Assembly (NCBI RefSeq): GCF_001904655.1
Contig: NZ_MRCC01000024.1
Coordinates: 1 to 59,282 of the forward strand
Direction: 5' to 3'
Origin: Chroogloeocystis siderophila 5.2 s.c.1
Lineage (GTDB): Bacteria > Cyanobacteriota > Cyanobacteriia > Cyanobacteriales > Chroococcidiopsidaceae
DNA length: 59,282 bases
Shown here one piece after another: positions 8,947 to 18,285 of the stretch. Under the pieces are notes generated by a model, which was not told the origin of the DNA, searched no databases, and worked only from the letters and a program-made list of their open reading frames with translations. Both the position numbers and the translations under genes were made by a program. Position 1 is the first letter of the stretch, and each line of letters starts with the position of its first letter.

Positions 8947-10620
8947 TTAATGTACGGCTTCGGGAGGTAATTCTCCGGATGGCGATCGCAAGTCTTCTAC
9001 CATTTCTTGGACTGCGAGTGGTGGTGGTGGTGTCAGACGCGAAACAACTAGGGTGACAATAAAGTTAATGATCATCCCCAAAGTGCCAATTCCTTCAGCG
9101 GAAACGCCAAAGAACCACGGTGTCATTCCAGAGAATTTAACACCAACAATGTAGAAGATCGTAAAGAGTAAGCCAGCAATCATTCCCGCGATCGCGCCTT
9201 CGCGGTTTGTGCGCTTATCAAAAATACCCAGAATAATTACAGGGAAGAAGCTAGCAGCAGCTAGACCGAACGCAAAAGCAACAACCTGCGCAACAAAGCC
9301 AGGAGGATTGATACCAAAATAACCTGCTAGCGCGACAGCAAACCCTACCATAATTCGTCCAACAAACACGCGTTGTTTTTCTGTGGCATCGGGTTTAAGA
9401 ATGCGATAGTAAATATCGTGCGCGACTGAACTTGAAATCACCAAGAGTAATCCTGATGCGGTAGATAACGCTGCTGCTAATCCTCCTGCTGCAACAATAG
9501 CAATAACCCACGGCGCAAGTCGAGCAACTTCTGGGGTAGACAGCACAATAATATCAGGGTCAATCGTAATTTCGTTCGTTGCGGTATCGGGAGTTAATTC
9601 AAAACGCCCGTTGTTATTCTTATCGTCAAAAGCCAGTAGTTTTGTTCTTTCCCACTTGTTCGCCCAATCAAGCTGACGAACTTCCCCAATGGTTTGATTG
9701 TGTAAAGAGTTAATTAGGTTATACCGCGCAAAAGTTGCTAATGCTGGGGCGCTAGTATACAGCAAGGCGATAAACAGTAACGCCCAACCCGCCGAATAAC
9801 GCGCAGCGCGAACATCAGGAACTGTGTAAAAACGTACAATCACGTGCGGTAATCCCGCAGTTCCCACCATCAAGGCAATTGTAATGAAAAGAACATCCAA
9901 CTGCGTTTTATTCGCAAACGGCTGCGTGTATTCCTGAAAACCTAGATCGAGTTGAACTTGGTTCAAGTTTGCAACAATATCGCTAAACGTAAAAGCAAGT
10001 TGCGGAATCGGGTTTCCTGTGAGTAAAAGCGCGATCGCTGACGCTGGAATCAAAAATGCAACGATTAATATACAGTACTGTGCAACTTGCGTCCAGGTAA
10101 TGCCTTTCATTCCGCCTAATACCGAGAAAAAGGCGACAATCACCATTCCGATAATTACACCTGTGGCGATATCTACTTGTAAAAAGCGGCTGAAGACAAT
10201 ACCTACACCGCGCATTTGTCCTGCAACATAGGTAAGCGACACAAATAAAGCCGCAACCACCGCAACCAAACGCGCAACGTTGGAATAATAGCGATCGCCC
10301 ACAAAATCTGGCACAGTATATTTACCAAACTTGCGCAGGTATGGCGCTAAAAGTAACGCTAATAAAACATATCCCCCAGTCCAACCCATTAAATAAATAG
10401 AACCGTCGTAGCCCAAAAACGAAATTAGCCCCGCCATCGAAATAAACGAAGCCGCCGACATCCAATCTGCTGCTGTTGCTGCGCCGTTAGCAATCGGGGG
10501 AACACCTTGTCCAGCAACGTAAAAACCCGAACTATCTCGCACGCGTGACCACCAACCAATATACAGATACAATGCAAAAGTCAGGGCAACAAATCCAATT
10601 GTCCAAAGTTCAACTGACAT
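8947..10620 (-). CDS. Sodium:solute symporter, ActP-like (SSS family)
   Basis: A 557-residue polytopic membrane protein with about 13 helices. The N-terminal segment GFYVAGQGVPPIANGAATAADWMSAASF is typical of the VC_2705-type branch of the solute:sodium symporters, related to acetate permease ActP. A hydrophilic insert near residues 305-355 (DDKNNNGRFELTPDTAT) resembles an EF-hand-like acidic loop and also occurs in this branch. It lies 9 bases after the DUF4212 gene, the usual companion of this symporter type, so the two form one transport system. Acetate or another carboxylate is the likely cargo; this is inferred from the family. Confidence 0.88.
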   Translation of the reverse strand: MSVELWTIGFVALTFALYLYIGWWSRVRDSSGFYVAGQGVPPIANGAATAADWMSAASFISMAGLISFLGYDGSIYLMGWTGGYVLLALLLAPYLRKFGKYTVPDFVGDRYYSNVARLVAVVAALFVSLTYVAGQMRGVGIVFSRFLQVDIATGVIIGMVIVAFFSVLGGMKGITWTQVAQYCILIVAFLIPASAIALLLTGNPIPQLAFTFSDIVANLNQVQLDLGFQEYTQPFANKTQLDVLFITIALMVGTAGLPHVIVRFYTVPDVRAARYSAGWALLFIALLYTSAPALATFARYNLINSLHNQTIGEVRQLDWANKWERTKLLAFDDKNNNGRFELTPDTATNEITIDPDIIVLSTPEVARLAPWVIAIVAAGGLAAALSTASGLLLVISSSVAHDIYYRILKPDATEKQRVFVGRIMVGFAVALAGYFGINPPGFVAQVVAFAFGLAAASFFPVIILGIFDKRTNREGAIAGMIAGLLFTIFYIVGVKFSGMTPWFFGVSAEGIGTLGMIINFIVTLVVSRLTPPPPLAVQEMVEDLRSPSGELPPEAVH

Positions 10621-10629
10621 AAATTACCC

Positions 10630-10884
10630 TCACTTTCTGATTCCGTATTTGCGATCGAGGCGATCCATCTGAACCGCGTAGATAAAAATCAGCACAACAA
10701 AAGTTAAAATTGAGCCTTGCTGTGCCATCCAAAAACCGAGGGGAACTCGACCAAGTTGTATTGCGTTGAGTGGTTCAACGAGTAAAATGCTGAAAATGAG
10801 TGATACTAGCGCCCAGACAATCAAAAGATTTCGGATTAAAGCTATATTAGCCCGCCAGTAAGCTTGACTTCTATCTTTATCCAT
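10630..10884 (-). CDS. DUF4212 small subunit of the sodium:solute symporter
   Basis: An 84-residue protein with two membrane helices (about 18-40 and 50-75) and a charged C-terminus DRLDRKYGIRK. The N-terminal AYWRANIALIRNLL is the DUF4212 signature. Such proteins are encoded directly before SSS symporters and are thought to be accessory subunits. The ATG at 10884 (MDKDRSQAY) fits the family better than one at 10905, which would add seven residues. The short gap to the symporter gene implies cotranscription. Confidence 0.85.
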   Translation of the reverse strand: MDKDRSQAYWRANIALIRNLLIVWALVSLIFSILLVEPLNAIQLGRVPLGFWMAQQGSILTFVVLIFIYAVQMDRLDRKYGIRK

Positions 10885-11099
10885 TTTTCTCAAAAAAACA
10901 TTCAATATTTACATCCGAATACAACGTTGACATAGGTATCAACACTTTTATTGCCTTAAAGTCTGTTGTGAGCAAGACAAAATATTGTATCAGTTGGACT
11001 GAGAGAAAAGAATTTTGTTAAGTTAATAGGTTTTTTGTGTTACTAAACGCTTGGCAAAAAGTACACAGAGTGGCTCAGATTATATGCTAGGAGACAGGC

Positions 11100-11234
11100 G
11101 GTTAGCCATTTAACGTGTCCTAAACAAGACGTAGTGCTATACAAGCCTAAGGTGTGAGTCCGCGGAGGTGGACAGGGTTCGTTAAGCTGTGACTTCAGTC
11201 ACTAAGTGATCGCATTGACGTTATCTGGGAAACC
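11100..11234 (+). ncRNA. Structured RNA upstream of recQ, possible 6S RNA
   Basis: A long-range closing stem joins 11100-11116 and 11218-11234: GGTT with AACC, CCA with TGG and TAACGT with ACGTTA, separated by two symmetric 2x2 internal loops. Inside, AGC..TAA pairs with TTA..GCT and GTCC with GGAC (loop GCGGAGGT) to make a terminal arm, and GTGAC/GTCAC makes a small side hairpin. A closing stem, an open centre and a terminal arm is the general shape of 6S RNA, which binds RNA polymerase. A second pairing, TAGGA (11088-11092) with TCCTA (11257-11261), could lengthen it to about 174 nt, near the usual 6S length. A recQ leader structure is the alternative. Confidence 0.4.
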
Positions 11235-11272
11235 TTAAATGTAAATGCTGATGAGTTCCTACCAGGTTGCTG

Positions 11273-12694
11273 ATGAATGAGTTAAACGCGATTCCTACCA
11301 ATACATTGCGAGACACCTTAAAAAGAATTTGGGGATATCCAGAATTCCGCCAACCTCAAGAAGAAATTATCCGTAGTCTATTATCACAGCAAGACACGCT
11401 TATTATCATGCCTACAGGCGGTGGTAAATCGATTTGCTTTCAACTTCCTGCATTACTTCAGCCTGGGCTAACACTTGTTGTGTCGCCGTTAGTCGCTTTG
11501 ATGGAAAATCAAGTCAAAGAATTACGCGATCGCCACCTAGCAGCCGCACTATTACACAGCGAATTACCAACATATCAACGCAAACAAATCTTACAGCAAC
11601 TCGAACAACAGCAGCTAAAGTTACTATACCTTTCACCCGAAACACTTTTTAGCGCACCTGTATGGAAAAGGTTGTGTCAACCGCAACTGCAAATTAACAG
11701 CCTGATTCTTGATGAAGCGCATTGTTTAGTACAGTGGGGAGATACGTTTCGCCCTGCATACCGCCGTTTAGGGACAGTACGCCCCGCACTGCTACAATCA
11801 AAACCTAAAGGAACAAAAATTGCGATTGCCGCTTTTACCGCCACCGCCGATCCAACGGCACAAGCCACGATTCAACAAGTTTTACAACTCCAACAGCCCC
11901 AAGTTTTTCGCCAAAATCCCTATCGTCCAAATCTTCATCTCAAAGTACAAATGGTATGGACACCACGCGGACGCAAACAACAATTATTAAAATTTATTCA
12001 AACCAAACCCCAACAAGCTGGATTAGTCTATGTCCGCACGCGCAGAGATAGTGAAAGCCTTGCCGCATGGTTAAACCAACAAGTTTATCTTACTGCTGCT
12101 TATCATGCTGGATTAAGCCCAGAAGAACGCCGAGAAATTGAGACTGACTGGTTAAAAGGTAAAATCCCCTTTGTGATCTGCACCTCAGCCTTTGGTATGG
12201 GAATTAATAAGCCCGATGTCCGCTGGGTTATTCACTTTCATGCACCGTTGCTACTTTCAGAATATGTCCAAGAAATTGGACGCGCAGGGCGTGATGGTAA
12301 ACCAAGCATCGCGCTAACCCTTGTAAGTGAACCTACAGGATGGCTAAATCCTGAAGATAAACAACGTCAAGAATTTTTTACACAAAAACTGCGATCGCAA
12401 TACACCAAAGCCCAGCAGTTAGCTAAAAAATTACCTAAACAAGGCAAAGTTCCACGAGATGCTGAAAGTGTGATCGCCCTTGCGCTACTTCATAGTCATG
12501 GTCAAATTGAATGGCAAGATCCATTTCACTACATTATTCATCAAACAAGCTTAAGGTCTCCTAGACAAATTTACCTTGGTCATCAAATCAATGAATATCT
12601 CAATACTCATTCGTGTCGCTGGCAATTTCTTTTAGGTGCATTTGGTTTTAACACAGAATTTAAATGTGGGCACTGCGATCGCTGTTTAAAATAG
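11273..12694 (+). CDS. recQ: RecQ-family ATP-dependent DNA helicase (short form)
   Basis: A 3'-5' DNA helicase of superfamily 2 acting in recombination and fork repair. It carries Walker A PTGGGKS, the DEAH box followed by the RecQ aromatic-loop region (DEAHCLVQWGDTFRPAYRRLG), motif III ATADPT and motif VI QEIGRAGRDG. At 473 residues it stops after a zinc-type CGHCDRC cluster and lacks the winged-helix end and HRDC domain of full RecQ, as in the short cyanobacterial forms. The ATG at 11273 is chosen over a TTG six bases upstream. The candidate structured RNA lies just before it. Confidence 0.9.
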   Translation: MNELNAIPTNTLRDTLKRIWGYPEFRQPQEEIIRSLLSQQDTLIIMPTGGGKSICFQLPALLQPGLTLVVSPLVALMENQVKELRDRHLAAALLHSELPTYQRKQILQQLEQQQLKLLYLSPETLFSAPVWKRLCQPQLQINSLILDEAHCLVQWGDTFRPAYRRLGTVRPALLQSKPKGTKIAIAAFTATADPTAQATIQQVLQLQQPQVFRQNPYRPNLHLKVQMVWTPRGRKQQLLKFIQTKPQQAGLVYVRTRRDSESLAAWLNQQVYLTAAYHAGLSPEERREIETDWLKGKIPFVICTSAFGMGINKPDVRWVIHFHAPLLLSEYVQEIGRAGRDGKPSIALTLVSEPTGWLNPEDKQRQEFFTQKLRSQYTKAQQLAKKLPKQGKVPRDAESVIALALLHSHGQIEWQDPFHYIIHQTSLRSPRQIYLGHQINEYLNTHSCRWQFLLGAFGFNTEFKCGHCDRCLK

Positions 12695-12699
12695 ATCTA

Positions 12700-13212
12700 C
12701 TAAATTGGTACGCGTTTTTCTACAGAATGATCTCTTGCATTTTCACTCAACTTCTGATTGTTTTCTAATGAAATTGTATTAAAAATCTTCGCCATCCAAG
12801 CACGAGTTAATAGTAACAAAGCTAAAATTAATAAAAAAGCACAAACTGCTAAAATTTGTTGCCAAGGAATTTCTAAAACCTCTCGAATTATAACTTCTCG
12901 CAAGACAGATACAATTGAAACTTCTACTGCTACACCTACTGAAATCCGTTGTTCTTGCAAATAAATAATAAGCAAGCGAAATAGCTCGACTAATATCAAA
13001 ATGAATAAAATATCTGAAGTTATATCTTGAAATCTCAATGGTTGTAATAGTGAAATAAATATATCACCTAGCCGAATCAGCATAGTGCAAAACAATCCGA
13101 TGCACAACAAAACCACAATTAGGTTTTGTACAAGTTCTAGGCTATGAACTATACGTTCTCGATCAAACCAATTATAAAAAGATCTCGTGTTTTTTTCTGA
13201 AGTTTTCAGCAT
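12700..13212 (-). CDS. PsiE-family membrane protein
   Basis: A 170-residue protein with four predicted membrane helices (about 28-50, 60-82, 92-110 region and 118-138), including DILFILILVELFRLLIIYL and the conserved EVSIVSVLREVIIREVLE segment typical of PsiE (phosphate-starvation-inducible E). In enterobacteria psiE is induced on phosphate limitation, but its biochemical role is unknown. It is convergent with recQ, with only 5 bases between the stop codons. No Pho box was identified. Confidence 0.8.
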   Translation of the reverse strand: MLKTSEKNTRSFYNWFDRERIVHSLELVQNLIVVLLCIGLFCTMLIRLGDIFISLLQPLRFQDITSDILFILILVELFRLLIIYLQEQRISVGVAVEVSIVSVLREVIIREVLEIPWQQILAVCAFLLILALLLLTRAWMAKIFNTISLENNQKLSENARDHSVEKRVPI

Positions 13213-13334
13213 GAAGTTACCTCCTTGCTGCTTGTTTTTTTGATTTAATTAAAATCTACACAACAAGTAATATGTAGGAAAGACTAGCTGAGTATCTTAC
13301 TAAGCTAATAAAATAGCTATCAGTTAATCCTATT

Positions 13335-14351
13335 TTAGAATTGTTGCAAAAACCGCAAGTCGCTGTTGTAGAAACGCCGAATATCATCTATTTCGTGCAG
13401 TACCATCGCTAATCTTTCCACACCCATACCTGCCGCGAAGCCGGTATAAACTTCAGGGTCGTATCCTACCGCTTTCAGCACATTCGGGTCAACCATACCG
13501 CAGCCCATTACCTCTAACCAGCGACCTTTCCATTGCACGTCTACTTCGGCTGAAGGTTCGGTGAAAGGGAAATAACTTGCACGGAAGCGAATTGGTGAAT
13601 CGCCGAATAATTCTTGTAAAAATATTTTAACCGTTCCTTTGAGGTCAGTGAAAGTCAAGCCTTCATCGACTGCCAAAATTTCGATTTGGTGAAACACTGC
13701 GGCATGAGTAGCATCTACAGTATCGCGACGATAGCAACGTCCTGGAATTGCGACGCGTACTGGCGGATCGTTGTCTTCCATGTAGTGAATTTGCACGTTG
13801 GAAGTATGCGTCCGCAATAAATTTCCATCAGGAAGAAATAAAGTATCCTGCATATCACGTGCAGGGTGATCCGCTTGGAAATTGAGTGCTTCAAAGTTAT
13901 AGTAGTCAGTTTCCATCTCTGGTCCTTGAGCCACAGTGTAGCCTAGACCAACAAAGATATCCAGCACGCGATCTATTGTACTATGAAGCGGGTGAACGCG
14001 ACCAAGCGGGCGATAAACACCAGGCATTGTCACATCAATTGTTTCTGCTTCTAATTGTGCTTGAATCGCCACCGCTTGTAACTTGTGACGCTGCTTTTCG
14101 ATTTCTGCTTGTAGGGCTTCTTTAACAGTATTAGCGATCGCCCCGATTTGCGGACGTTCTTCAGCACTCAATTGCCCCATGCTGCGCAGCAATCCTGATA
14201 ACTGACCCTTCTTACCGAGGTAAACTACTCGAAGTTCCTCTAAACGATCCAAGGAATCAGCAGTAGCGATCGCGCTTATGCCTTCTTGTCGTAAAGTTTC
14301 CAGTTGAGCCTTTAAAGTGCTAGGCTGATTGCTCATGCTTGTCGTATTCAA
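13335..14351 (-). CDS. pheS: Phenylalanine--tRNA ligase alpha subunit
   Basis: It charges tRNA-Phe as part of the alpha2beta2 synthetase and is cytoplasmic. The 338-residue protein has the N-terminal coiled-coil arm (about 5-90), motif 2 ([18 protein letters not shown], about 205-222), the [11 protein letters not shown] segment ([15 protein letters not shown]) of the Phe-binding site, and motif 3 [13 protein letters not shown] near the end. The beta-subunit gene pheT is not adjacent, as is common in cyanobacteria. The start used gives [11 protein letters not shown]; an ATG five codons in (MSNQPS) is also possible. Confidence 0.97.
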   Translation of the reverse strand: MNTTSMSNQPSTLKAQLETLRQEGISAIATADSLDRLEELRVVYLGKKGQLSGLLRSMGQLSAEERPQIGAIANTVKEALQAEIEKQRHKLQAVAIQAQLEAETIDVTMPGVYRPLGRVHPLHSTIDRVLDIFVGLGYTVAQGPEMETDYYNFEALNFQADHPARDMQDTLFLPDGNLLRTHTSNVQIHYMEDNDPPVRVAIPGRCYRRDTVDATHAAVFHQIEILAVDEGLTFTDLKGTVKIFLQELFGDSPIRFRASYFPFTEPSAEVDVQWKGRWLEVMGCGMVDPNVLKAVGYDPEVYTGFAAGMGVERLAMVLHEIDDIRRFYNSDLRFLQQF

Positions 14352-14514
14352 CAGTAATTCTCTGAAAGCCAGCTGTTCAAATCAATATAAGTGTATCGTA
14401 TCAGTTTAAAAGAGAGTAGGGGCAAGGAGCGAGGGGGCGAGAGAAGAATGAGTTGTTAGTTGGTACTGACTACTAACTACTGACAATTAACCAATTATTG
14501 AGGATATCCTGATT

Positions 14515-14538
14515 CCTAACCTCCGACCTCTGACCTCT
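14515..14538 (+). repeat. STRR-like heptamer repeat before surE
   Basis: CCTAACCTCCGACCTCTGAC and the bases after it run as imperfect heptamers of the CCTCCGA/CCTCTGA type right up to the surE start codon. The same kind of tract lies at 15383-15414 (CCCTAACCTCCGTACTCTGA onward), just after surE. Such short tandemly repeated repetitive sequences are frequent between cyanobacterial genes. Their closeness to surE leaves no ordinary ribosome-binding site there. Confidence 0.6.
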
Positions 14539-15333
14539 ATGAAACTACTTATTTGCAACGACGATGGTATTTACGCGCTAGGAATTCGGACTCTAGCCGA
14601 TACTTTAGCAGCAGCCGGACACGAAGTCGCGGTTGTTTGTCCAGATCGCGAGCGATCGGCAACTGGACATGGATTAACATTACATCAACCGATTCGTGCA
14701 GAACTCGTCGAGTCGGTATTTCACCCTAGCATCAAAGCTTGGGCTTGTTCGGGAACGCCTGCTGACTGCGTTAAACTTGCATTGTGGGCATTGCTCGATA
14801 GTCCACCAGATTTCGTGCTTTCTGGTATCAATCAGGGAGCAAATTTAGGAACTGATATTCTTTATTCTGGTACTGTCTCGGCGGCTATGGAGGGGATCAT
14901 TGAGGGTATTCCTAGTGTGGCATTATCACTCACAAGTTTTACTTCTAAAGAGTTTCAACCTGCTGCGACATTTGCAATTCACTTACTCGAACAATTGAAA
15001 AGCCACCCTTTACCTGAGGTTATGTTACTCAACGTTAATATTCCGGCAGTCGAGTTAGCAGAAATTGCAGGAGTAAAAATCACGCGTCAGGGAATTCGTC
15101 GCTACGTTGATGTTTTTGAAAAGCGTGTCGATCCTCGCGGTAAAACTTATTACTGGTTAGCCGGAGAGTTGCTTGAAGATCTCGCGCCTGCTGAACAGGG
15201 TTTAAATTTACCTCAAGATATTCCAACGGATGTTGAAGTAATTCGCCATAACTTCATCACCATCACTCCTTTACATTACAACTTGACGTATCTCGACGCG
15301 TTACATCCCTTATCCGAATGGAAATTTGACTAA
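14539..15333 (+). CDS. surE: 5'/3'-nucleotidase SurE
   Basis: A metal-dependent survival-protein phosphatase removing phosphate from nucleoside monophosphates. The N-terminal [16 protein letters not shown] supplies the metal-binding Asp pair (D8, D9), [16 protein letters not shown] is the family loop, [12 protein letters not shown] follows, and [20 protein letters not shown] carries the metal-binding Asn. The 264-residue length is typical. It is flanked by heptamer repeats and followed by ribF, transcribed the same way 126 bases later. Confidence 0.95.
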   Translation: MKLLICNDDGIYALGIRTLADTLAAAGHEVAVVCPDRERSATGHGLTLHQPIRAELVESVFHPSIKAWACSGTPADCVKLALWALLDSPPDFVLSGINQGANLGTDILYSGTVSAAMEGIIEGIPSVALSLTSFTSKEFQPAATFAIHLLEQLKSHPLPEVMLLNVNIPAVELAEIAGVKITRQGIRRYVDVFEKRVDPRGKTYYWLAGELLEDLAPAEQGLNLPQDIPTDVEVIRHNFITITPLHYNLTYLDALHPLSEWKFD

Positions 15334-15458
15334 AAGCAAGACTGGGGGTCAACAATTGAAGAACCAAATTAGCAAAAAACTTCCCTAACCTCCGTACTCT
15401 GACCTCCGACCCCTCATCAATCTGCTACCATTGACCTATTTATGTCAAAATGTAAAGC

Positions 15459-16469
15459 GTGTGGGTTACTTCATCTCTAACTAATGCTTTGACACCAACC
15501 GCGATCGCCCTAGGAAACTTTGATGGCATTCACTTAGGGCATCAAGAGGTTATTCGTCCAATTTTGCATCGTAGCAAAAATCAGGAAGAGGTTAGAAGCT
15601 TCCTGTCTTACCCCTTATCAGTTCCTGCGGACACGCAAACGCCAATATCTAGCGCGGATCGCCCTGAACATATTTATAGTACTGTCGTTACTTTTAATCC
15701 GCATCCGCAAGAGTTCTTTACAGGGAAAAAGCGATCGCTTCTGACACCTTTAGATGAAAAAGTTCAGCAACTTCAAGCTTTAGGTGTAGACCAACTCATA
15801 CGAATTCCATTTACATGGAATTTAGCTTCTTTAAGTCCGCAAGACTTTGTGGAAAAAATTCTCATTCAACAGTTGTGCTGTCAACAAATCAGTGTGGGTG
15901 AAAACTTTTGTTTCGGGAAGCAGCGCACAGGTACAGCAAAAGATTTAAAAGCGATCGCAGCAAGTTTTGATATTCCGGTAACGATTGTTCCCATTTATGC
16001 GCGAGGAGGCGATCGCATTAGTAGTTCAGCGATTCGTCAAGCCCTGGAAAACGGCGATTTACAACGCGCCCAAGAGTTATTAGGACGTCCCTACACCCTC
16101 ACAGGAACCGTTGTAAAAGGACAGCAGTTGGGTAGAACAATTGGTTTTCCGACTGCTAATGTCGCTGTACCAGCCGAAAAATTTCTACCAGCTAATGGCG
16201 TCTACGCTGTTCGGGTTTTTGTTCAAGGCGTGGATAATCACCTAGGCGTGATGAATATTGGTGTTCGTCCCACAGTTAGCGGTACACATCCATCTGTAGA
16301 GGTATATTTATTTGACTGGTCGGGAGATTTATACGGTGAAACGTTAACTGTACAGCTAGAAAAATTCCTACGCCCCGAAAAGAAATTCGCTTCATTAGAT
16401 GAATTAAAAGCACAAATTCAACTTGACTGCACTGCTGCAAAAGAGGAATTACAAGGGAACACTAAGTGA
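15459..16469 (+). CDS. ribF: Bifunctional riboflavin kinase/FAD synthetase
   Basis: It phosphorylates riboflavin to FMN and adenylylates FMN to FAD. The N-terminal adenylyltransferase half has LGNFDGIHLGHQEVI (about 18-32) and SSSAIRQALENGDL near 190. The C-terminal kinase half begins at RPYTLTGTVVKGQQLGRTIG with the family PTANV motif. The start is GTG at 15459; no nearer ATG keeps the GNFDG motif intact. Residues about 38-60 (NQEEVRSFLSYPLSVPADTQ) look like an insertion between the first strand and the VVTFNPHP segment, a feature variable in cyanobacteria. Confidence 0.95.
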   Translation: MWVTSSLTNALTPTAIALGNFDGIHLGHQEVIRPILHRSKNQEEVRSFLSYPLSVPADTQTPISSADRPEHIYSTVVTFNPHPQEFFTGKKRSLLTPLDEKVQQLQALGVDQLIRIPFTWNLASLSPQDFVEKILIQQLCCQQISVGENFCFGKQRTGTAKDLKAIAASFDIPVTIVPIYARGGDRISSSAIRQALENGDLQRAQELLGRPYTLTGTVVKGQQLGRTIGFPTANVAVPAEKFLPANGVYAVRVFVQGVDNHLGVMNIGVRPTVSGTHPSVEVYLFDWSGDLYGETLTVQLEKFLRPEKKFASLDELKAQIQLDCTAAKEELQGNTK

Positions 16470-16487
16470 TGAACTTGCCAAGTGTTC
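16457..16487 (+). terminator. Possible weak terminator after ribF
   Basis: GAACACT (16457-16463) pairs with AGTGTTC (16481-16487) across a 17-base loop that contains the ribF stop codon. There is no clear T-run, so this is at most an attenuator before the MoxR gene. Confidence 0.3.
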
Positions 16488-16536
16488 TCAATCTGTAACA
16501 CTTCATGGCTTATTTAAAAAAAAACGACAGTAGTGC

Positions 16537-17442
16537 ATGAAAAAAATTGAGATTCTGACGCAAAACCTGAGTCGTACGATTGTTGGTAAAGCTGAACCCA
16601 TCCGCTTAGTGTTAGTTTCCCTACTTGCTGGAGGTCATGTACTGCTAGAAGATGTTCCTGGCGTAGGCAAAACGTTACTCGCAAAATCATTAGCGCGTTC
16701 GGTTGCGGGTAAATTTCAACGCTTACAATGTACTCCCGACTTGCTACCAACAGATATTACCGGAACGAACATTTGGAATCCCAAAACAGGCGAGTTTGAA
16801 TATCTTCCAGGTCCCGTATTTACAAATGTACTGCTAGCAGACGAAATCAATCGCGCGACACCCCGTACGCAATCGGCGCTATTAGAAGTCATGGAAGAGG
16901 AACAAGTCACCGTTGATGGCGTTTCGCGACCTGTTCCGAGTCCTTTTTTTGTGATTGCGACACAAAACCCGATTGAATATCAAGGAACTTTTCCCTTACC
17001 CGAAGCGCAAATGGATCGCTTTATGTTGTCGTTGAGTTTGGGTTATCCAAGCGAAACCGAAGAATTAGCGATGCTGCAACGATTACAAGAAGGCATTACC
17101 GTAGCTGATTTACAACCTTGTATCACACTTGCAGAAGTTGCCGAATTACGCCGCAGTTGTGCAGCTGTTAAGGTAGACAAAACGTTACAACGCTACATTC
17201 TCGATCTTGTTCGCGCGACACGCGATTCGGAAGAAGTTATGCTGGGTGTGAGTCCGCGCGGTACGGTAGCATTACACAAAGCAACGCAAGCACTCGCGTT
17301 TTTGTGCGATCGCACTTATGCAATTCCCGATGATGTCAAGTATCTAGCACCTCATGTTTTGTGTCATCGTCTGATTCCGGTTGGCGGACACAAAGCTAAA
17401 TCTGTTGTAGAAAGGCTATTGCGATCGGTTCCCATTCCCTAA
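16537..17442 (+). CDS. MoxR-family AAA+ ATPase
   Basis: MoxR ATPases act as chaperones that mature or activate partner proteins, often with DUF58 and von Willebrand-domain proteins. This 301-residue protein has Walker A GVGKTLLAKSLA (about 43-54), Walker B LLADEINRATPRTQSALLEVMEE (about 105-127), sensor 1 VIATQNPIEYQGTFPLPEAQ and sensor 2 GVSPRGTVALHKA. No DUF58 or vWA gene is adjacent; the next gene is a methyltransferase remnant. The target is therefore unknown. Confidence 0.92.
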   Translation: MKKIEILTQNLSRTIVGKAEPIRLVLVSLLAGGHVLLEDVPGVGKTLLAKSLARSVAGKFQRLQCTPDLLPTDITGTNIWNPKTGEFEYLPGPVFTNVLLADEINRATPRTQSALLEVMEEEQVTVDGVSRPVPSPFFVIATQNPIEYQGTFPLPEAQMDRFMLSLSLGYPSETEELAMLQRLQEGITVADLQPCITLAEVAELRRSCAAVKVDKTLQRYILDLVRATRDSEEVMLGVSPRGTVALHKATQALAFLCDRTYAIPDDVKYLAPHVLCHRLIPVGGHKAKSVVERLLRSVPIP

Positions 17443-17451
17443 ACTTGCGTG

Positions 17452-18140
17452 ATGTCTGAATTTGATTTTGCTGCTTTATTTAGCGAAGACTATTTGTACT
17501 TCTATGAACCGCATTTAACACCAGAACGCAACGAGCGTGAAGTCAATTTAATCTGGCATTTGTTGCAACTGCAAGCCAAAAAACGGTACTTGATTTAGCT
17601 TGTGGACACGGAAGGATTGCGAATTTACTTGCACAGCATTGTTTTTAGAAAAAGCGCGTCAAGATGCTCAAGCAGCTAAAGTTGAATATGTTCAAGGCGA
17701 TATGCGATCGCTTCCTTGGACAGAACACTTTGATTGCATTATTGACTGGTTCGCCGCCTTTGGCTACTTTGACAATCAAGACAATCGTCAAGTGCTGGCT
17801 GAGGCTTACCGCGCACTCAAACCAGATGGTAAGTTGTTAATAGAATTGCAAAGCTTGTACCGAATCTTAAAAGAATTTCGCGCTTGTTCTGTTACAGAGT
17901 GCAACAATAACTGTTGATCGCACTCGATTTGATTTATTTACTAATCGAACATACACTGAGCGTACTGTAATTCGTGATGGACAAGTGCGCCGAATGAGTT
18001 ACTTTGTACGTCACTTTACTTTTACTGAATTACGCGATTGGTTATGACAAATAGGTTTTCAAGAAGTACAAGGCTATGGAAATGACAGTGCGCCACTGAC
18101 ACTCGATAGCCGTCGCATGATTGTACTAGCAATTAAGTAA
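17452..18140 (+). pseudogene. Decayed SAM-dependent methyltransferase
   Basis: The ATG at 17452 opens MSEFDFAALFSEDYLYFYEP, the usual start of a class I methyltransferase, but the frame stops at about 17598. One frame over, the SAM-binding motif VLDLACGHGRIANLL is readable, then stops at about 17648. A third stretch resumes with LFLEKARQDAQ and runs through YVQGDMRSLPW and LKPDGKLLIELQ before shifting again near 17895 into TVDRTRFDLFTNRTYTERTV. A TGA interrupts the end (RDWL-stop-QIGFQEV). About 15 residues after motif I are missing. At least three lesions make it non-functional. Confidence 0.85.
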
Positions 18141-18285
18141 GCTCCTCAAAAGTTATAAAGATATTACACTTTTTGAGGTTAGGTAATAGGTAATCAAATG
18201 CAGTAAGCCTTTAGCCATTACTTAATCTCAAAGTGTTTTAACCCTAATTCTGACTACATACGTGTTGAGGAAGTGAGCGAAAGAT

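Noticed and set aside
16514-16910. Minus-strand frames opposite the MoxR gene
   Set aside because: Shadows of the strongly coding MoxR gene, with no protein-like composition.
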